From Candidatus Acidulodesulfobacterium ferriphilum (GTDB lineage: Bacteria > SZUA-79 > Acidulodesulfobacterales > Acidulodesulfobacteraceae): a DNA stretch of 64,000 bases. The notes beneath the pieces are model-generated. The model did no database searches and was not told the DNA's origin. It was given only the letters and a program-made list of their open reading frames with translations. Position numbers and translations under genes: made by a program. Location: positions 788,368 to 852,367 of the forward strand of contig SGBD01000001.1 of assembly GCA_004195035.1 (NCBI GenBank), written 5' to 3'. Shown piece after piece: positions 25,589 through 34,088 of this stretch (its first letter is position 1; each line of letters begins with the position of its first letter).

Positions 25589-25888
25589 AAGGGTTCCCAA
25601 ATCACGATTTAGAAAATATTTATTTTCATCATGCCCCCCCAACCCTCCCGCAGGGGGAGGGTTGGGGGAAGGGGGGAGTGTTGTTTCTTCTTGACAATTT
25701 ATCTATTATATGGCAATATTAATAAAAATCGCTTAGGCAATGGGGTCTGCTTGAGTTGTTTAAAAAATAAATCGACACCTGCCGCCTGAAGAAATAAAAG
25801 GCTAATGACTCCTACATTACATTATTTATTAAAATAATTTTGCCGCTCTGCTTTTAAGTGTAATGTTAGAGAGGGATATTAGCCTATA
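25589..25888. other. Gap after norZ with repeat DNA
   Basis: 300 bases with no gene seen. It holds the solo end of a MITE-like element and a long G/C hairpin (25600-25668), and short repeats CATTACATT and GTGTAATG ahead of the next operon. GAGAGGG lies about 12 bases before the next start codon. Confidence 0.5.
25600..25668. repeat. Solo MITE end plus G/C hairpin
   Basis: Bases 25600-25623 match the left end of the MITE-like element at 49262 almost base for base (AATCACGATTTAGAAAATAT). They are followed by a perfect 14-bp stem CCCCCAACCCTCCC / GGGAGGGTTGGGGG (25636-25649 with 25655-25668). No matching right end is found. The hairpin may also terminate norZ transcription, but no T-run follows. 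Confidence 0.6.
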
Positions 25889-26848
25889 ATGAACATCTTT
25901 TTAAATTCAACCGTCTTTCAAATCTTTCAGGTTATAACCGTCCTTGGTTTTTCCCCGTTTATTGCGGGCTTTATCGGCAAGATAGAGGAGATTTTTGAGG
26001 GGAAGAAGGGACCTTCGGTTTTTCAGCCTTATTACGATATTCATAAACTATTCCAAAAAGAGATATTGATACCGCCTTCCGCCTCGTTTATTTTTAAGTC
26101 AGCCCCGTTCGTTTCTTTTATTTCGATGGTGCTTATTACCCTTCTTATTCCTGTTTTAACCGCATATCCGCTTCCCCTTGGATTTATGGGCGATATGCTC
26201 GGAGGGGCATTTCTTTTTTCCCTTTCATCATTTTTTATAAACATTGCTTCCCTTGATTTGGGTACAAGCTATGGGGGGCTGGGTTCGTCCCGCGCCACCC
26301 TTCTCGCGATTCTTTCCGAGCCTACCCTTATTCTCGTTTTTGTGGGCGTAGCTTTAATAGCACAATCCACACTGCCTTATGTGATGCTGCGTACTATAAC
26401 CGCATCATTGCCTTTTTATTTTAGTCCGCCCCATTTCTTAATTATAGCCGCATTTTTTCTCTTATTTCTGGCGGATACGGATAGAAGGCCTATTAACGCC
26501 TCAACTCATGCCGAGATGAGCATGATTGAAGAGGCAAGAATTTTGGATTATTCAGGTCCATATTTAGCTCTTTTAAAATGGTCAGGGTATATGAAACAAT
26601 TTTTACTTTTGGTGATTTTTTTGAATGTACTGGTTTTTCCATGGGGGCTATCCATTAATCATAGTCTCGCAGGTCTTATTATTGCTGTAATCAGTCTTAT
26701 TTTAAAAATGTTAATTGTGGGATTCATAGCCGGAATTATAGATACCGCTATTTCAAGATTGAGATTCTTCAGGTATCAGGAGTATTTTGCCGCCGCATTC
26801 GTTTTAAGCGTTCTTGCGATAATGACATTTCAATATAAGGGTTTTTAA
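25889..26848 (+). CDS. HyfC/HycD/NuoH-like membrane subunit of a complex-I-related complex
   Basis: 319 residues and eight or so helices. The conserved NuoH/HyfC features are present: an N-terminal helix, then a cytoplasmic loop GKIEEIFEGKKGPSVFQPYYD and IHKLFQKE, and later DTDRRPINASTHAEMSMIEE with its acidic residues at the quinone-side loop. In this family the subunit anchors the hydrophilic arm and couples electron transfer to ion movement. It opens a six-gene run (HyfC-, HyfE-, HyfF-, HyfG-, HyfHI-, HyfB-like) in one direction with short gaps. Confidence 0.85.
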   Translation: MNIFLNSTVFQIFQVITVLGFSPFIAGFIGKIEEIFEGKKGPSVFQPYYDIHKLFQKEILIPPSASFIFKSAPFVSFISMVLITLLIPVLTAYPLPLGFMGDMLGGAFLFSLSSFFINIASLDLGTSYGGLGSSRATLLAILSEPTLILVFVGVALIAQSTLPYVMLRTITASLPFYFSPPHFLIIAAFFLLFLADTDRRPINASTHAEMSMIEEARILDYSGPYLALLKWSGYMKQFLLLVIFLNVLVFPWGLSINHSLAGLIIAVISLILKMLIVGFIAGIIDTAISRLRFFRYQEYFAAAFVLSVLAIMTFQYKGF

Positions 26849-26883
26849 ATTATTTAAATATTAAAATTCTGGAGCAATCAAAT

Positions 26884-27558
26884 ATGCTGGGATATGTAAT
26901 GCCGCTTTATGTTTATGTCATAGAAGACCTTTTGGCTGCATTGATTCTTTTATCGTCTTTTGTGATGCTTAGCTCAAGATGGATATCTTTTTATATCCAT
27001 GCCTACGGATTTCAATCGTTTTTAATATTTATTTTAACGCTCGTTTTAGGAATCGAATCGCAAAATATAGATTTATACTTTGTTGCATTTTTAACCTTAT
27101 TTGTCAGGACAATCATAGTGCCTTACATACTTTTAAAAATGATTAAAAAATTCAATATTAAAGAAGAAGTAAAACTTATTATAAAGATACCGCTTTCAAT
27201 TATCTCTGGACTATTACTGACGGTTTTTGCCTATTTTTTGATATACAGGTTGATTTCTCCTTTTTCGCCTAAAATAGTTATTAATGCCTCGTCTATTGCT
27301 TTAAGTCTTATATTTATAGGTTTTTTTATGATTATATCGAGGTTTACGACGATAACCCATATATTAGGATTACTTGTTATAGAAAACGGAATATTTCTTT
27401 TATCCGTCGTCGTAGTTCCGACTCTTCCGATAATCGTAGAATTGGTGGTTTTGTTCGATATTTTGGTTACCGTTGTGGCAATGCTGATTCTATCGATGTT
27501 TATGAAGATGCAGACAGGTTCTTTTTCCACAACCATGCTAAATAGATTAGTCGGGTAA
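26884..27558 (+). CDS. HyfE-like (NuoK-related) membrane subunit
   Basis: 224 residues, about seven helices. It matches HyfE of hydrogenase-4-type complexes, with a C-terminal half related to NuoK (FTTITHILGLLVIENGIFL, then VELVVLFDILVTVVAM, Glu residues in the membrane). It stands between the HyfC- and HyfF-like genes, 5 bases before the latter. Role: membrane arm of the ion-pumping module. Confidence 0.8.
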   Translation: MLGYVMPLYVYVIEDLLAALILLSSFVMLSSRWISFYIHAYGFQSFLIFILTLVLGIESQNIDLYFVAFLTLFVRTIIVPYILLKMIKKFNIKEEVKLIIKIPLSIISGLLLTVFAYFLIYRLISPFSPKIVINASSIALSLIFIGFFMIISRFTTITHILGLLVIENGIFLLSVVVVPTLPIIVELVVLFDILVTVVAMLILSMFMKMQTGSFSTTMLNRLVG

Positions 27559-27563
27559 AATAT

Positions 27564-29039
27564 ATGAATATTTTCATTATTACATTTTTGATAATCCCCT
27601 TATTTGCATCCTTAAGTTCTTTTATTATAAAAAATAATAGATTTGCCGAATATATAAGCCTTTTGTCCTCATCCTTATGCCTGATTGGCGCATTTATTAT
27701 TCTTTATTTTTTAATAAGCCTTAAAGCTATTTCTATTTTTAACAGTGCAATAGTAATAGATAAGTTTGGCGCTTATATAATCCTGTTGGTTAGTATCGTA
27801 TATTTTTTATCGTCGATGTATTCTATTTCATATATGAGGCTTGCAATGGAAGACGAGCAGATGACGGATAGGGAGTTTAACAGGTATTATCTTTTTTTGA
27901 ATCTTTTTGCTTTGACGATGCTTATCGCTCCAATGATTAACAATATGGCGGTTTACCTGATAGACATAGAACTTACCACGGTAGCAAGCGCTTTTTTGGT
28001 TATTGCGGAGGTTACGGAAAAATCGATAGAAGCGGCATGGAAGTACATCCTGATAGTTTCTTCGGGAATCTCGCTTGCCCTTTTAGGCACGATACTATTT
28101 TATCTTTCGGGAAATATTCCCGGAAGCGCAAATGCCGTTTCATCTTTAGACTGGACAACTTTACGCTTGAATGCCGTTTATCTTAATAAAGATATAGTAA
28201 GGTTTGCATTTGTTTTAATCGTGATAGGTTTAGGTACCAAAGTCGGTCTTGCTCCAATGCATACATGGCTTCCCGATGCCCATTCGGAAGCGCCTTCCCC
28301 TATTTCAAGCATGCTTTCGGCATCTCTTTTAAATACGGCAATATACGGCATAATGAGGTATTTTAGTATTACGGGGAAAAATCTTGGATTTAATTATCCG
28401 AACACAATAATGGTTATTATAGGTCTTTTTACAATATTTACAGGGGTAATGGGAATTATTAATCAAAAATCGACAAAAAGGCTTTTTGCATATTCGAGTA
28501 TCGAACATATGGGAATAATTAGTTTAGGGTTTGGTCTGGGGGGCGTATTTGGAACTTTTGGCGCCCTTTTGCAGATGTTCGGTCACAGCCTTGCAAAACC
28601 TGTCATGTTTTTTGGTTCCGGAAATTTGCTGCACAAGTATAAAACGAAGGATATTAAAAAAATTAAAGGCGTTTTTTATGTTATGCCTAAAACCGCTTTT
28701 TTATTTTCCATTGGCGTGCTTGCATTAACCGGGTCTCCGCCTTCGGTAACCTTTATAAGCGAATTTTTAATTATACTTCAAAGTTTAAAAAACGGCTATT
28801 ATGTAGTAACGATAATGCTTATAAGTCTTTTAATTGCGGCATTTGTTAGTTTATTGGCAAAAGTCGGCTCTATTGTTTTCGGAAAAAAAGATAATGATTT
28901 AAATATTAAAAAGGGCGATTTTGGGCTCTCATCTTATTTGCCCATGGCTCTGCCGCTTGCGGCATTGATAATTTTAGGGTTTTATATACCGGGAAACCTG
29001 CATAGTTTATTGCTGGATATAGTTCAGATAATTAGATAA
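27564..29039 (+). CDS. HyfF-like proton/sodium-antiporter-type subunit
   Basis: 491 residues and about 14 helices of the NuoL/M/N (Mrp antiporter) family. Key residues are visible: the membrane Glu in YLIDIELTTVASA, GTKVGLAPMHTWLPDAHSEAPSPIS with the conserved Lys and the His/Asp/Glu motif, STKRLFAYSSIEHMG, and a Lys in LAKPVMFFGSG. This is one of two antiporter-like subunits in the complex and would translocate ions. It lies 28 bases before the large-subunit gene. Confidence 0.85.
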   Translation: MNIFIITFLIIPLFASLSSFIIKNNRFAEYISLLSSSLCLIGAFIILYFLISLKAISIFNSAIVIDKFGAYIILLVSIVYFLSSMYSISYMRLAMEDEQMTDREFNRYYLFLNLFALTMLIAPMINNMAVYLIDIELTTVASAFLVIAEVTEKSIEAAWKYILIVSSGISLALLGTILFYLSGNIPGSANAVSSLDWTTLRLNAVYLNKDIVRFAFVLIVIGLGTKVGLAPMHTWLPDAHSEAPSPISSMLSASLLNTAIYGIMRYFSITGKNLGFNYPNTIMVIIGLFTIFTGVMGIINQKSTKRLFAYSSIEHMGIISLGFGLGGVFGTFGALLQMFGHSLAKPVMFFGSGNLLHKYKTKDIKKIKGVFYVMPKTAFLFSIGVLALTGSPPSVTFISEFLIILQSLKNGYYVVTIMLISLLIAAFVSLLAKVGSIVFGKKDNDLNIKKGDFGLSSYLPMALPLAALIILGFYIPGNLHSLLLDIVQIIR

Positions 29040-29067
29040 ATAAAAATAATAATATTTAAAGACCATT

Positions 29068-30231
29068 ATGCCGCATAGTAAATATAAATTTCTGGGAGAT
29101 TACGAATTTATCTGGGGTCCGGTGAGAAAAGGCGTCTCCGAATCTATTTTATATGAATTTTTGTCATCGGGGGAAGAGCTTCATAATTTGGATATAACAT
29201 CCGGATATAAACAAAGGGATGCAGGGAATGTCCTTGCTGAAAAGGGTAATTTATACGAACAGGTTTTAGCCATAGAAAGAATATCGGGACTCCATGCCTT
29301 TAGCTCGTCGCTTAGTTATTGCCTTAGCGTTGAAAACTTTTTTGGGCTTGCGGATAAAATTCATAAAAACCTGCAAATCTTACGGATGTTTTTTGCGGAA
29401 GTGGAAAGAATTAGGAATCACATAGAAAACTTATCCGAAATAGCGGAATCAACCTATATTCAGGTACCCTCAGCCATGTATTCTTATTATGCCGAGATGT
29501 TAAAGCAACTATCTTTGAAATTTTTAAGTTCCCGTTATTTAATGGGCATCAATACAATAGGAGGAATTAGAAAAAATTTATCGTTGAATGATATAGAATT
29601 TATTTTCAATTCGGTTAAGCCTGTTGTGAGCCGCGTTCAGGAAATCATTAAAAAAAATATGGAGACCAAGTCCCATATAGATAGGCTAAAAACCACGGGG
29701 AAAATAGATATGAAAACGGCGAAGCGGTTTTGCGCAAAGGGTGTTGCCGCAAAAAGCGCAGGAATAAATTCGGATTTAAGAATTAAAAGACCTTATCTTT
29801 TGTACGGCGATATAAAACTAAATAGTATTATATTTAATGACGGCGATGCATTTTCAAGGTATATGGTCAGGATAGGAGAGATCACTCAATCATTAAGGAT
29901 ACTTGATTATTGTTTAGAAATGCTTAAAAAAAATAGATTTAATAACACTTCGGATTATTTCATAAACAGGGATGAAATAGACAGGCTAAAAGATTCTGGA
30001 CCTGAAAATAATAAAAAAAGGCATGGATTCGGTTATGCGGAATCTTCCGAGGGGTCAATTTTCTGTTATATAAAAGATTTTGACGGATGCGTTTTTAAGA
30101 AAATAAATTTAAAATACCCGTTTGAAAATAATTATAAATTATTTGCCTGCGGAGTTAAAAATACTATGATGATGGATTTTAACATTAACGAAACGAGTTA
30201 TAACTTTTCGGTTGCGGCGCTGGATAAATAA
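29068..30231 (+). CDS. HyfG/NuoD-like large subunit lacking nickel ligands (Ehr-like)
   Basis: 387 residues of the [NiFe]-hydrogenase large subunit/NuoD fold. The N-terminal ERICGxC motif of group-4 hydrogenases is here ERISGLH, and the C-terminal DPCxxC is absent; the protein ends DFNINETSYNFSVAALDK without cysteine. It therefore cannot hold a NiFe centre. The ~150-residue NuoC-like domain found at the start of classical HyfG is also missing. This fits energy-converting-hydrogenase-related (Ehr) complexes, where an unknown reaction replaces H2 chemistry. No hydrogenase maturation genes occur in the window. Confidence 0.75.
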   Translation: MPHSKYKFLGDYEFIWGPVRKGVSESILYEFLSSGEELHNLDITSGYKQRDAGNVLAEKGNLYEQVLAIERISGLHAFSSSLSYCLSVENFFGLADKIHKNLQILRMFFAEVERIRNHIENLSEIAESTYIQVPSAMYSYYAEMLKQLSLKFLSSRYLMGINTIGGIRKNLSLNDIEFIFNSVKPVVSRVQEIIKKNMETKSHIDRLKTTGKIDMKTAKRFCAKGVAAKSAGINSDLRIKRPYLLYGDIKLNSIIFNDGDAFSRYMVRIGEITQSLRILDYCLEMLKKNRFNNTSDYFINRDEIDRLKDSGPENNKKRHGFGYAESSEGSIFCYIKDFDGCVFKKINLKYPFENNYKLFACGVKNTMMMDFNINETSYNFSVAALDK

Positions 30232-30272
30232 TTGAAAAATCAAAATATTTTTTAATAAAGGATTGAAGTATA

Positions 30273-31124
30273 ATGGCTTTCTGGACATATAGCGGATTGA
30301 AATTTGGAATAAAATCTGTAAAATTTCCGAAGGAAAACGATTTTTACGATGGTTTTATCTCATCCATAAAAATCAACGGGCAAAAGTGTCTAAATCAAGA
30401 CAAAACGGCCGGTTTATCAGGGAAAAGCGACGGGTTGCAGTGCAGAAAATGCGAGCTTGTCTGTCCGACTAAAGCGGTTAACCTGAATAATTTAGCAGAC
30501 GGCGAAAACGGGAAGGGCGGGCAGGCATTAAAAGCGATTGATGCGAACAGATGTATCTTCTGCGGATTATGCATTGACGCTTGCAGCGATATTGCGGGCG
30601 CAATTTATTATAGCAATGATTTTGATTTCGATATAGCCCCTTCACCCTGTGCAGGCAAGATAAAAGCCTTTAAAAAATCTCTATTTGTAAAGCATATAGA
30701 TACAGGGTCTTGCGGGGCATGCGAGTCGGAAATTAATGCGTTGAACAATCCGTATTACAATATGCACAGGCTTGGTATTTTTATAACGCCGAGTCCCCGG
30801 TTTGCCGATGTGTTATTGGTTACAGGAACTTTCACTAAAAAGATGTCCGATATATTTTTTAATGTTTTGGACAATATTCCAAAACCGAGATATGTTGTTC
30901 TAATCGGCTCCTGTTCCCTGACCGGCGGCGTATTCGAGAGGTCGGAAGCCGATGAAGACGGTTTTAATACAGGGTTATTAAACAGTACGGAAACTAAAGA
31001 GGGGACGGATTTAAATCCGTCCCCTCTGCTGAACGAAAATGTTATTGCTTTGCCTCACTGTCCGCCTAATCCATTCGAAATATTAAATGTTTTATTGCTA
31101 ATCAAAAAGGGTGATTTCAAATGA
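30273..31124 (+). CDS. Fused HyfH-HyfI-like subunit: ferredoxin domain plus NuoB-like domain
   Basis: 283 residues. The N-terminal half has two 4Fe-4S sites: QCRKCELVCPTKAV (with a fourth Cys 18 residues before, in GQKCLN) and RCIFCGLCIDACS. The C-terminal half is the NuoB/HyfI small subunit with the proximal-cluster cysteines SCGACE, GSCSLTGG and PHCPP. In classical Hyf these are two proteins. The join places a three-cluster relay in one chain next to the nickel-free large subunit. A 30-bp palindrome at 30998-31027 is read in frame between GSCSLTGG and PHCPP. The stop overlaps the next start (ATGA). Confidence 0.8.
   Translation: MAFWTYSGLKFGIKSVKFPKENDFYDGFISSIKINGQKCLNQDKTAGLSGKSDGLQCRKCELVCPTKAVNLNNLADGENGKGGQALKAIDANRCIFCGLCIDACSDIAGAIYYSNDFDFDIAPSPCAGKIKAFKKSLFVKHIDTGSCGACESEINALNNPYYNMHRLGIFITPSPRFADVLLVTGTFTKKMSDIFFNVLDNIPKPRYVVLIGSCSLTGGVFERSEADEDGFNTGLLNSTETKEGTDLNPSPLLNENVIALPHCPPNPFEILNVLLLIKKGDFK
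30998..31027. repeat. Perfect 30-bp palindrome inside the HyfHI-like gene
   Basis: AGAGGGGACGGATTT followed by its exact reverse complement. It is read in frame as part of KEGTDLNPSPL, a loop before the last cluster cysteine. It shares the GGGGACxGATTTAAATCxGxCCCC core with the palindrome at 31217-31240 and more loosely with the one at 60227-60250. Confidence 0.85.
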
Positions 31125-33280
31125 ATTTAAGCCTCTTAAATCCTTTAAATTATTATTACTTATTCTTAATTTTTTCTGCGGCAGGGATATTAGTTTCGTT
31201 TTTAGGTTTGATATTCGGGGACAGATTTAAATCTGCCCCCTTTAAAATGTTTTTCGCTTTTTCAAACATTCTTTACATGGCGGCTTCTTTAACGGCAGTT
31301 TCATTTTCTGTAATTGCATTTTTTAAAGGCGGAAATATATTAAACCGGATGCTCTATATCGGCAGGTTTTTTCCCGCCGGCAGAGTAATGTTGAAATTCG
31401 ATACGCTAAGCGATTTTTTTATATTATTTATTTTTGCCGTATTTTTTTACATTTCTTTATATCAGATAAGATATGTTAAAGGGTTAGATTCTGAAATAAA
31501 CCGGTCGTTATTTTCTTTTTTATACGGGATAATGCTTATAAGTGTTTATTTTGTCATCATTGCCTTTAACGGTTTTGTATTTATGATTTTTTGGGAAATA
31601 ATGGCCATATCGTCATTTTTCTTAGTAATGACCAAACATTATATAAAAGGGACAAAAAGGGCGGCATTTTTAATGGCGGTAATTACCGAAATCGGCGCAA
31701 TGTTAATAATAGTTGGATTAATGATTCTGTATTTATACTCAAACAATTTTAATCTATATGCGTTAAAAGATGCAGTAATACCCGGTTATACAAAAGAAAT
31801 AGTCTTTACCCTGTTTTTATTTGGGTTTGGGGCAAAGATGGGGATTGTTCCTTTGCATATCTGGCTTCCTGAAGCCCATCCGGCATCCCCTTCGGGAGTG
31901 TCGGGAGTTTTAAGCGGCGTGCTTACATCCTGCGGCGTTTATGGCATTATGCGGTTTGGGCTTTATGTTCTTCACCCTGCGGACAGCGCGCTGCCGATAG
32001 GGACTATGATATTAATCGTAGCCGCTTTCACGATGTTTTTTGGGGTGCTGTATATGTCTCAAACCCATGATATAAAGGTTTTGTTGTCTTATTCCACCGT
32101 AGATAACATGGGTCTTATATTAACGGGGATAGGGGCGTCCCTGTATTATAAATATTACGGATTATACGGGCTTTCCGCTTTAGCGCTGGTTGCATCTTTA
32201 TATGCGCTCATAAATCACGCATTCTTTAAAAGCCTTTTGTTTATGGGTGCAGGTAATATCGAGCATGAAACCGGAAGTCACAATATGGACGATTTTGGGG
32301 GAATTTTAAAGAGGATGCCCGTAACCGGAGCGCTTATATTTGCAGGGGTTCTTGCAGCCGCGGGGATTCCGCCGCTTAACGGGTTTGTCTCGGAATGGCT
32401 TAACCTTGAGGTGGTTTTTTTGGGTTTCCATATAAGCGGCGTTTTACCAAGAATACTTCTTTTTGGCGCAGGTTCTATTTTAGCCTTAAGCTCAGCCGTT
32501 GCAATTTCCAGTTATGTAAAATTATACGGTTTAACCTTTCTTGGTTTGCCAAGGTCTGAGAAGGCAAAAAAGGTGAAAGAGGTTCCGTTATCCATGAATA
32601 TAGCATTGATAATCCCGGTACTTTTAAGCATTTCCCTTGCCGGTTTTATGTTTCTATATACGCCTGTTTTTTCTAAGGTGGCGGAATCGATATACCGCAT
32701 AAATATCGGCAAAAACATTTTACACAATTATATTTTTATACCGTATTACAGCTCTTTTTCCGCATCAAGCCCCATATATCTGTTTTTTGTATCTATACTG
32801 CTTTTGTCAGCCCTTTATATCTTATATAAGGTTATAATAAAACCCAAAAAACGGTTTGTGGATTATGCATGGACGGGCGGTAAAAATATAATTAACCCGC
32901 ACGCTCAGGTTTCTACGCTTGGTTTTTCCAATGCTCTAAGGATAATGTTTAATCTTGTTTACGGGCAGAGAAAGAGGCTTTCGGATAGAAAAGCCTATCC
33001 GCTTTCTTATTATCACGGGGATGATTATTTAAAACAGGATAAAAAAGGCATATCCAACCCGTTCCCTTATTCATCTTATTATCACAATTCAAGCGGCTAC
33101 GGTTCCTACATATTTCCGCTTATCGAATATTATTTGTATCTGCCCTTGATAAAATTCTTCGAAAAGATAAGCTCCGTAATGACCGAATTAATGCAAAACG
33201 GGTCTTTAAATCTTTATATTTTTTATATATTTTTTGTTTTTGCGGCGGCGTTTTTTATAATTGTTCTAATTCCCGTTTAA
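31121..33280 (+). CDS. HyfB-like large antiporter-type subunit
   Basis: 719 residues and about 16-17 helices, of the NuoL/HyfB type. Visible: NGFVFMIFWEIMAISSFFLV with the membrane Glu, GFGAKMGIVPLHIWLPEAHPASPSGVSGVLSG, DIKVLLSYSTVDNMG, and a long C-terminal extension after ~residue 560 with a lateral-helix-like segment. It ends the six-gene run and starts within the stop codon of the previous gene. An in-frame palindrome lies at 31217-31240, within GDRFKSAP between the first two helices. Confidence 0.85.
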   Translation: MNLSLLNPLNYYYLFLIFSAAGILVSFLGLIFGDRFKSAPFKMFFAFSNILYMAASLTAVSFSVIAFFKGGNILNRMLYIGRFFPAGRVMLKFDTLSDFFILFIFAVFFYISLYQIRYVKGLDSEINRSLFSFLYGIMLISVYFVIIAFNGFVFMIFWEIMAISSFFLVMTKHYIKGTKRAAFLMAVITEIGAMLIIVGLMILYLYSNNFNLYALKDAVIPGYTKEIVFTLFLFGFGAKMGIVPLHIWLPEAHPASPSGVSGVLSGVLTSCGVYGIMRFGLYVLHPADSALPIGTMILIVAAFTMFFGVLYMSQTHDIKVLLSYSTVDNMGLILTGIGASLYYKYYGLYGLSALALVASLYALINHAFFKSLLFMGAGNIEHETGSHNMDDFGGILKRMPVTGALIFAGVLAAAGIPPLNGFVSEWLNLEVVFLGFHISGVLPRILLFGAGSILALSSAVAISSYVKLYGLTFLGLPRSEKAKKVKEVPLSMNIALIIPVLLSISLAGFMFLYTPVFSKVAESIYRINIGKNILHNYIFIPYYSSFSASSPIYLFFVSILLLSALYILYKVIIKPKKRFVDYAWTGGKNIINPHAQVSTLGFSNALRIMFNLVYGQRKRLSDRKAYPLSYYHGDDYLKQDKKGISNPFPYSSYYHNSSGYGSYIFPLIEYYLYLPLIKFFEKISSVMTELMQNGSLNLYIFYIFFVFAAAFFIIVLIPV
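31217..31240. repeat. Near-perfect 24-bp palindrome inside the HyfB-like gene
   Basis: GGGGACAGATTT / AAATCTGCCCCC, one mismatch. It is read in frame as GDRFKSAP in a loop after the first membrane helix. It lies 190 bases after the 30-bp palindrome and shares its core. Confidence 0.8.
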
Positions 33281-33562
33281 ATTAAAAATTTTTATTATAT
33301 GAAAGTAATTGAGCGAAATGAACAGTACGTTTTTATCAAGCCGTTCGGATGCTATCCCTAAATTTTTCATTTATTAACCCTCAATATATATTTTCTATTT
33401 TTATGAAATATCGTAATTCAATATTTATCATAAATTTCATCAAATTGTAATAATTTTGTCATAATATTGTAACAGTAATTAAGTTAAAATAATAACTCTT
33501 CCAATTTTTTCGTAATTGGATATTTAAAAAATTGATGTTATAATTGAAAGGAGAGTTATTAA
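33281..33562. other. AT-rich gap between the Ehr-like operon and the coiled-coil gene
   Basis: 282 bases. I see no gene, no strong promoter and no terminator hairpin. GAAAGGAGAG near 33546-33555 is the ribosome-binding site of the next gene. Confidence 0.5.
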
Positions 33563-34060
33563 ATGGAAGCTAAGGAACATGTTATGGATTTTTCTATATC
33601 CCCCGAAAAATATTTCGATGCCCGCTTTGACGGTCAGGAAAAACTGTTTAATTCACGGTTTGACAATCTTACCGGCTATGTGAATACCAAGTTTGACGAA
33701 TTTGAGATAAGATTTTCCGAGCTTGACAGGAAAATAGATATCTTAGACAAAAAAATCGATTCAAAAGCTTCAGAGTTTAGGTTTGAGGCAAGAGCCGACG
33801 AGTTAAACAAGAAAATCGATGATAGATTCTCGGAACTTGATAAAAAAATCGATGAAAAGTTTACCTTCCTTGATAAAAAAATCGATGAAAAGTTTACCTT
33901 CCTTGACAGAAAAATAGATGTCAAGTTTACCGAGCTTGACGGGAAAATCGATGAAAAATTTACTGTACTCGATAGGAAATTTACCTGGGGCATGGGTTTA
34001 ATGATGGGTTTTTTTACAATAATGTTTGCGGTAATAATCGGCATCCATTTTATAAAATAA
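33563..34060 (+). CDS. Membrane-anchored coiled-coil protein with 11-residue repeats
   Basis: 165 residues. Residues ~80-138 are repeats of eleven residues, of the form DKKIDEKFTFL, encoded by near-identical 33-bp DNA units; the preceding region has similar heptad-like patterns (ELDRKIDILDKKID). One C-terminal membrane helix (about 143-163) ends IHFIK. Eleven-residue (hendecad) repeats form right-handed coiled coils. Proteins of this build are sometimes annotated DUF1640-like. The function is unknown, and it has no clear operon partner. A strong GAAAGGAGAG site precedes the ATG. Confidence 0.7.
   Translation: MEAKEHVMDFSISPEKYFDARFDGQEKLFNSRFDNLTGYVNTKFDEFEIRFSELDRKIDILDKKIDSKASEFRFEARADELNKKIDDRFSELDKKIDEKFTFLDKKIDEKFTFLDRKIDVKFTELDGKIDEKFTVLDRKFTWGMGLMMGFFTIMFAVIIGIHFIK
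33806..33970 (+). repeat. Five tandem 33-bp units in the coiled-coil gene
   Basis: Units start at 33806, 33839, 33872, 33905 and 33938; a partial sixth follows. The second and third are identical, which indicates recent expansion or gene conversion. Each codes for one hendecad. Confidence 0.85.
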
Positions 34061-34088
34061 GAAATAGTTCCGTATAAGCCGTTTTTAA

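Noticed and set aside
29068-31124. An active group-4 [NiFe] hydrogenase
   Set aside because: All four nickel-binding cysteines of the large subunit are missing and no maturation genes are present in the window.
33806-33970. Regular 33-bp repeats that could look like a CRISPR array
   Set aside because: There are no spacers; the units are contiguous and lie in frame within a coiled-coil gene.
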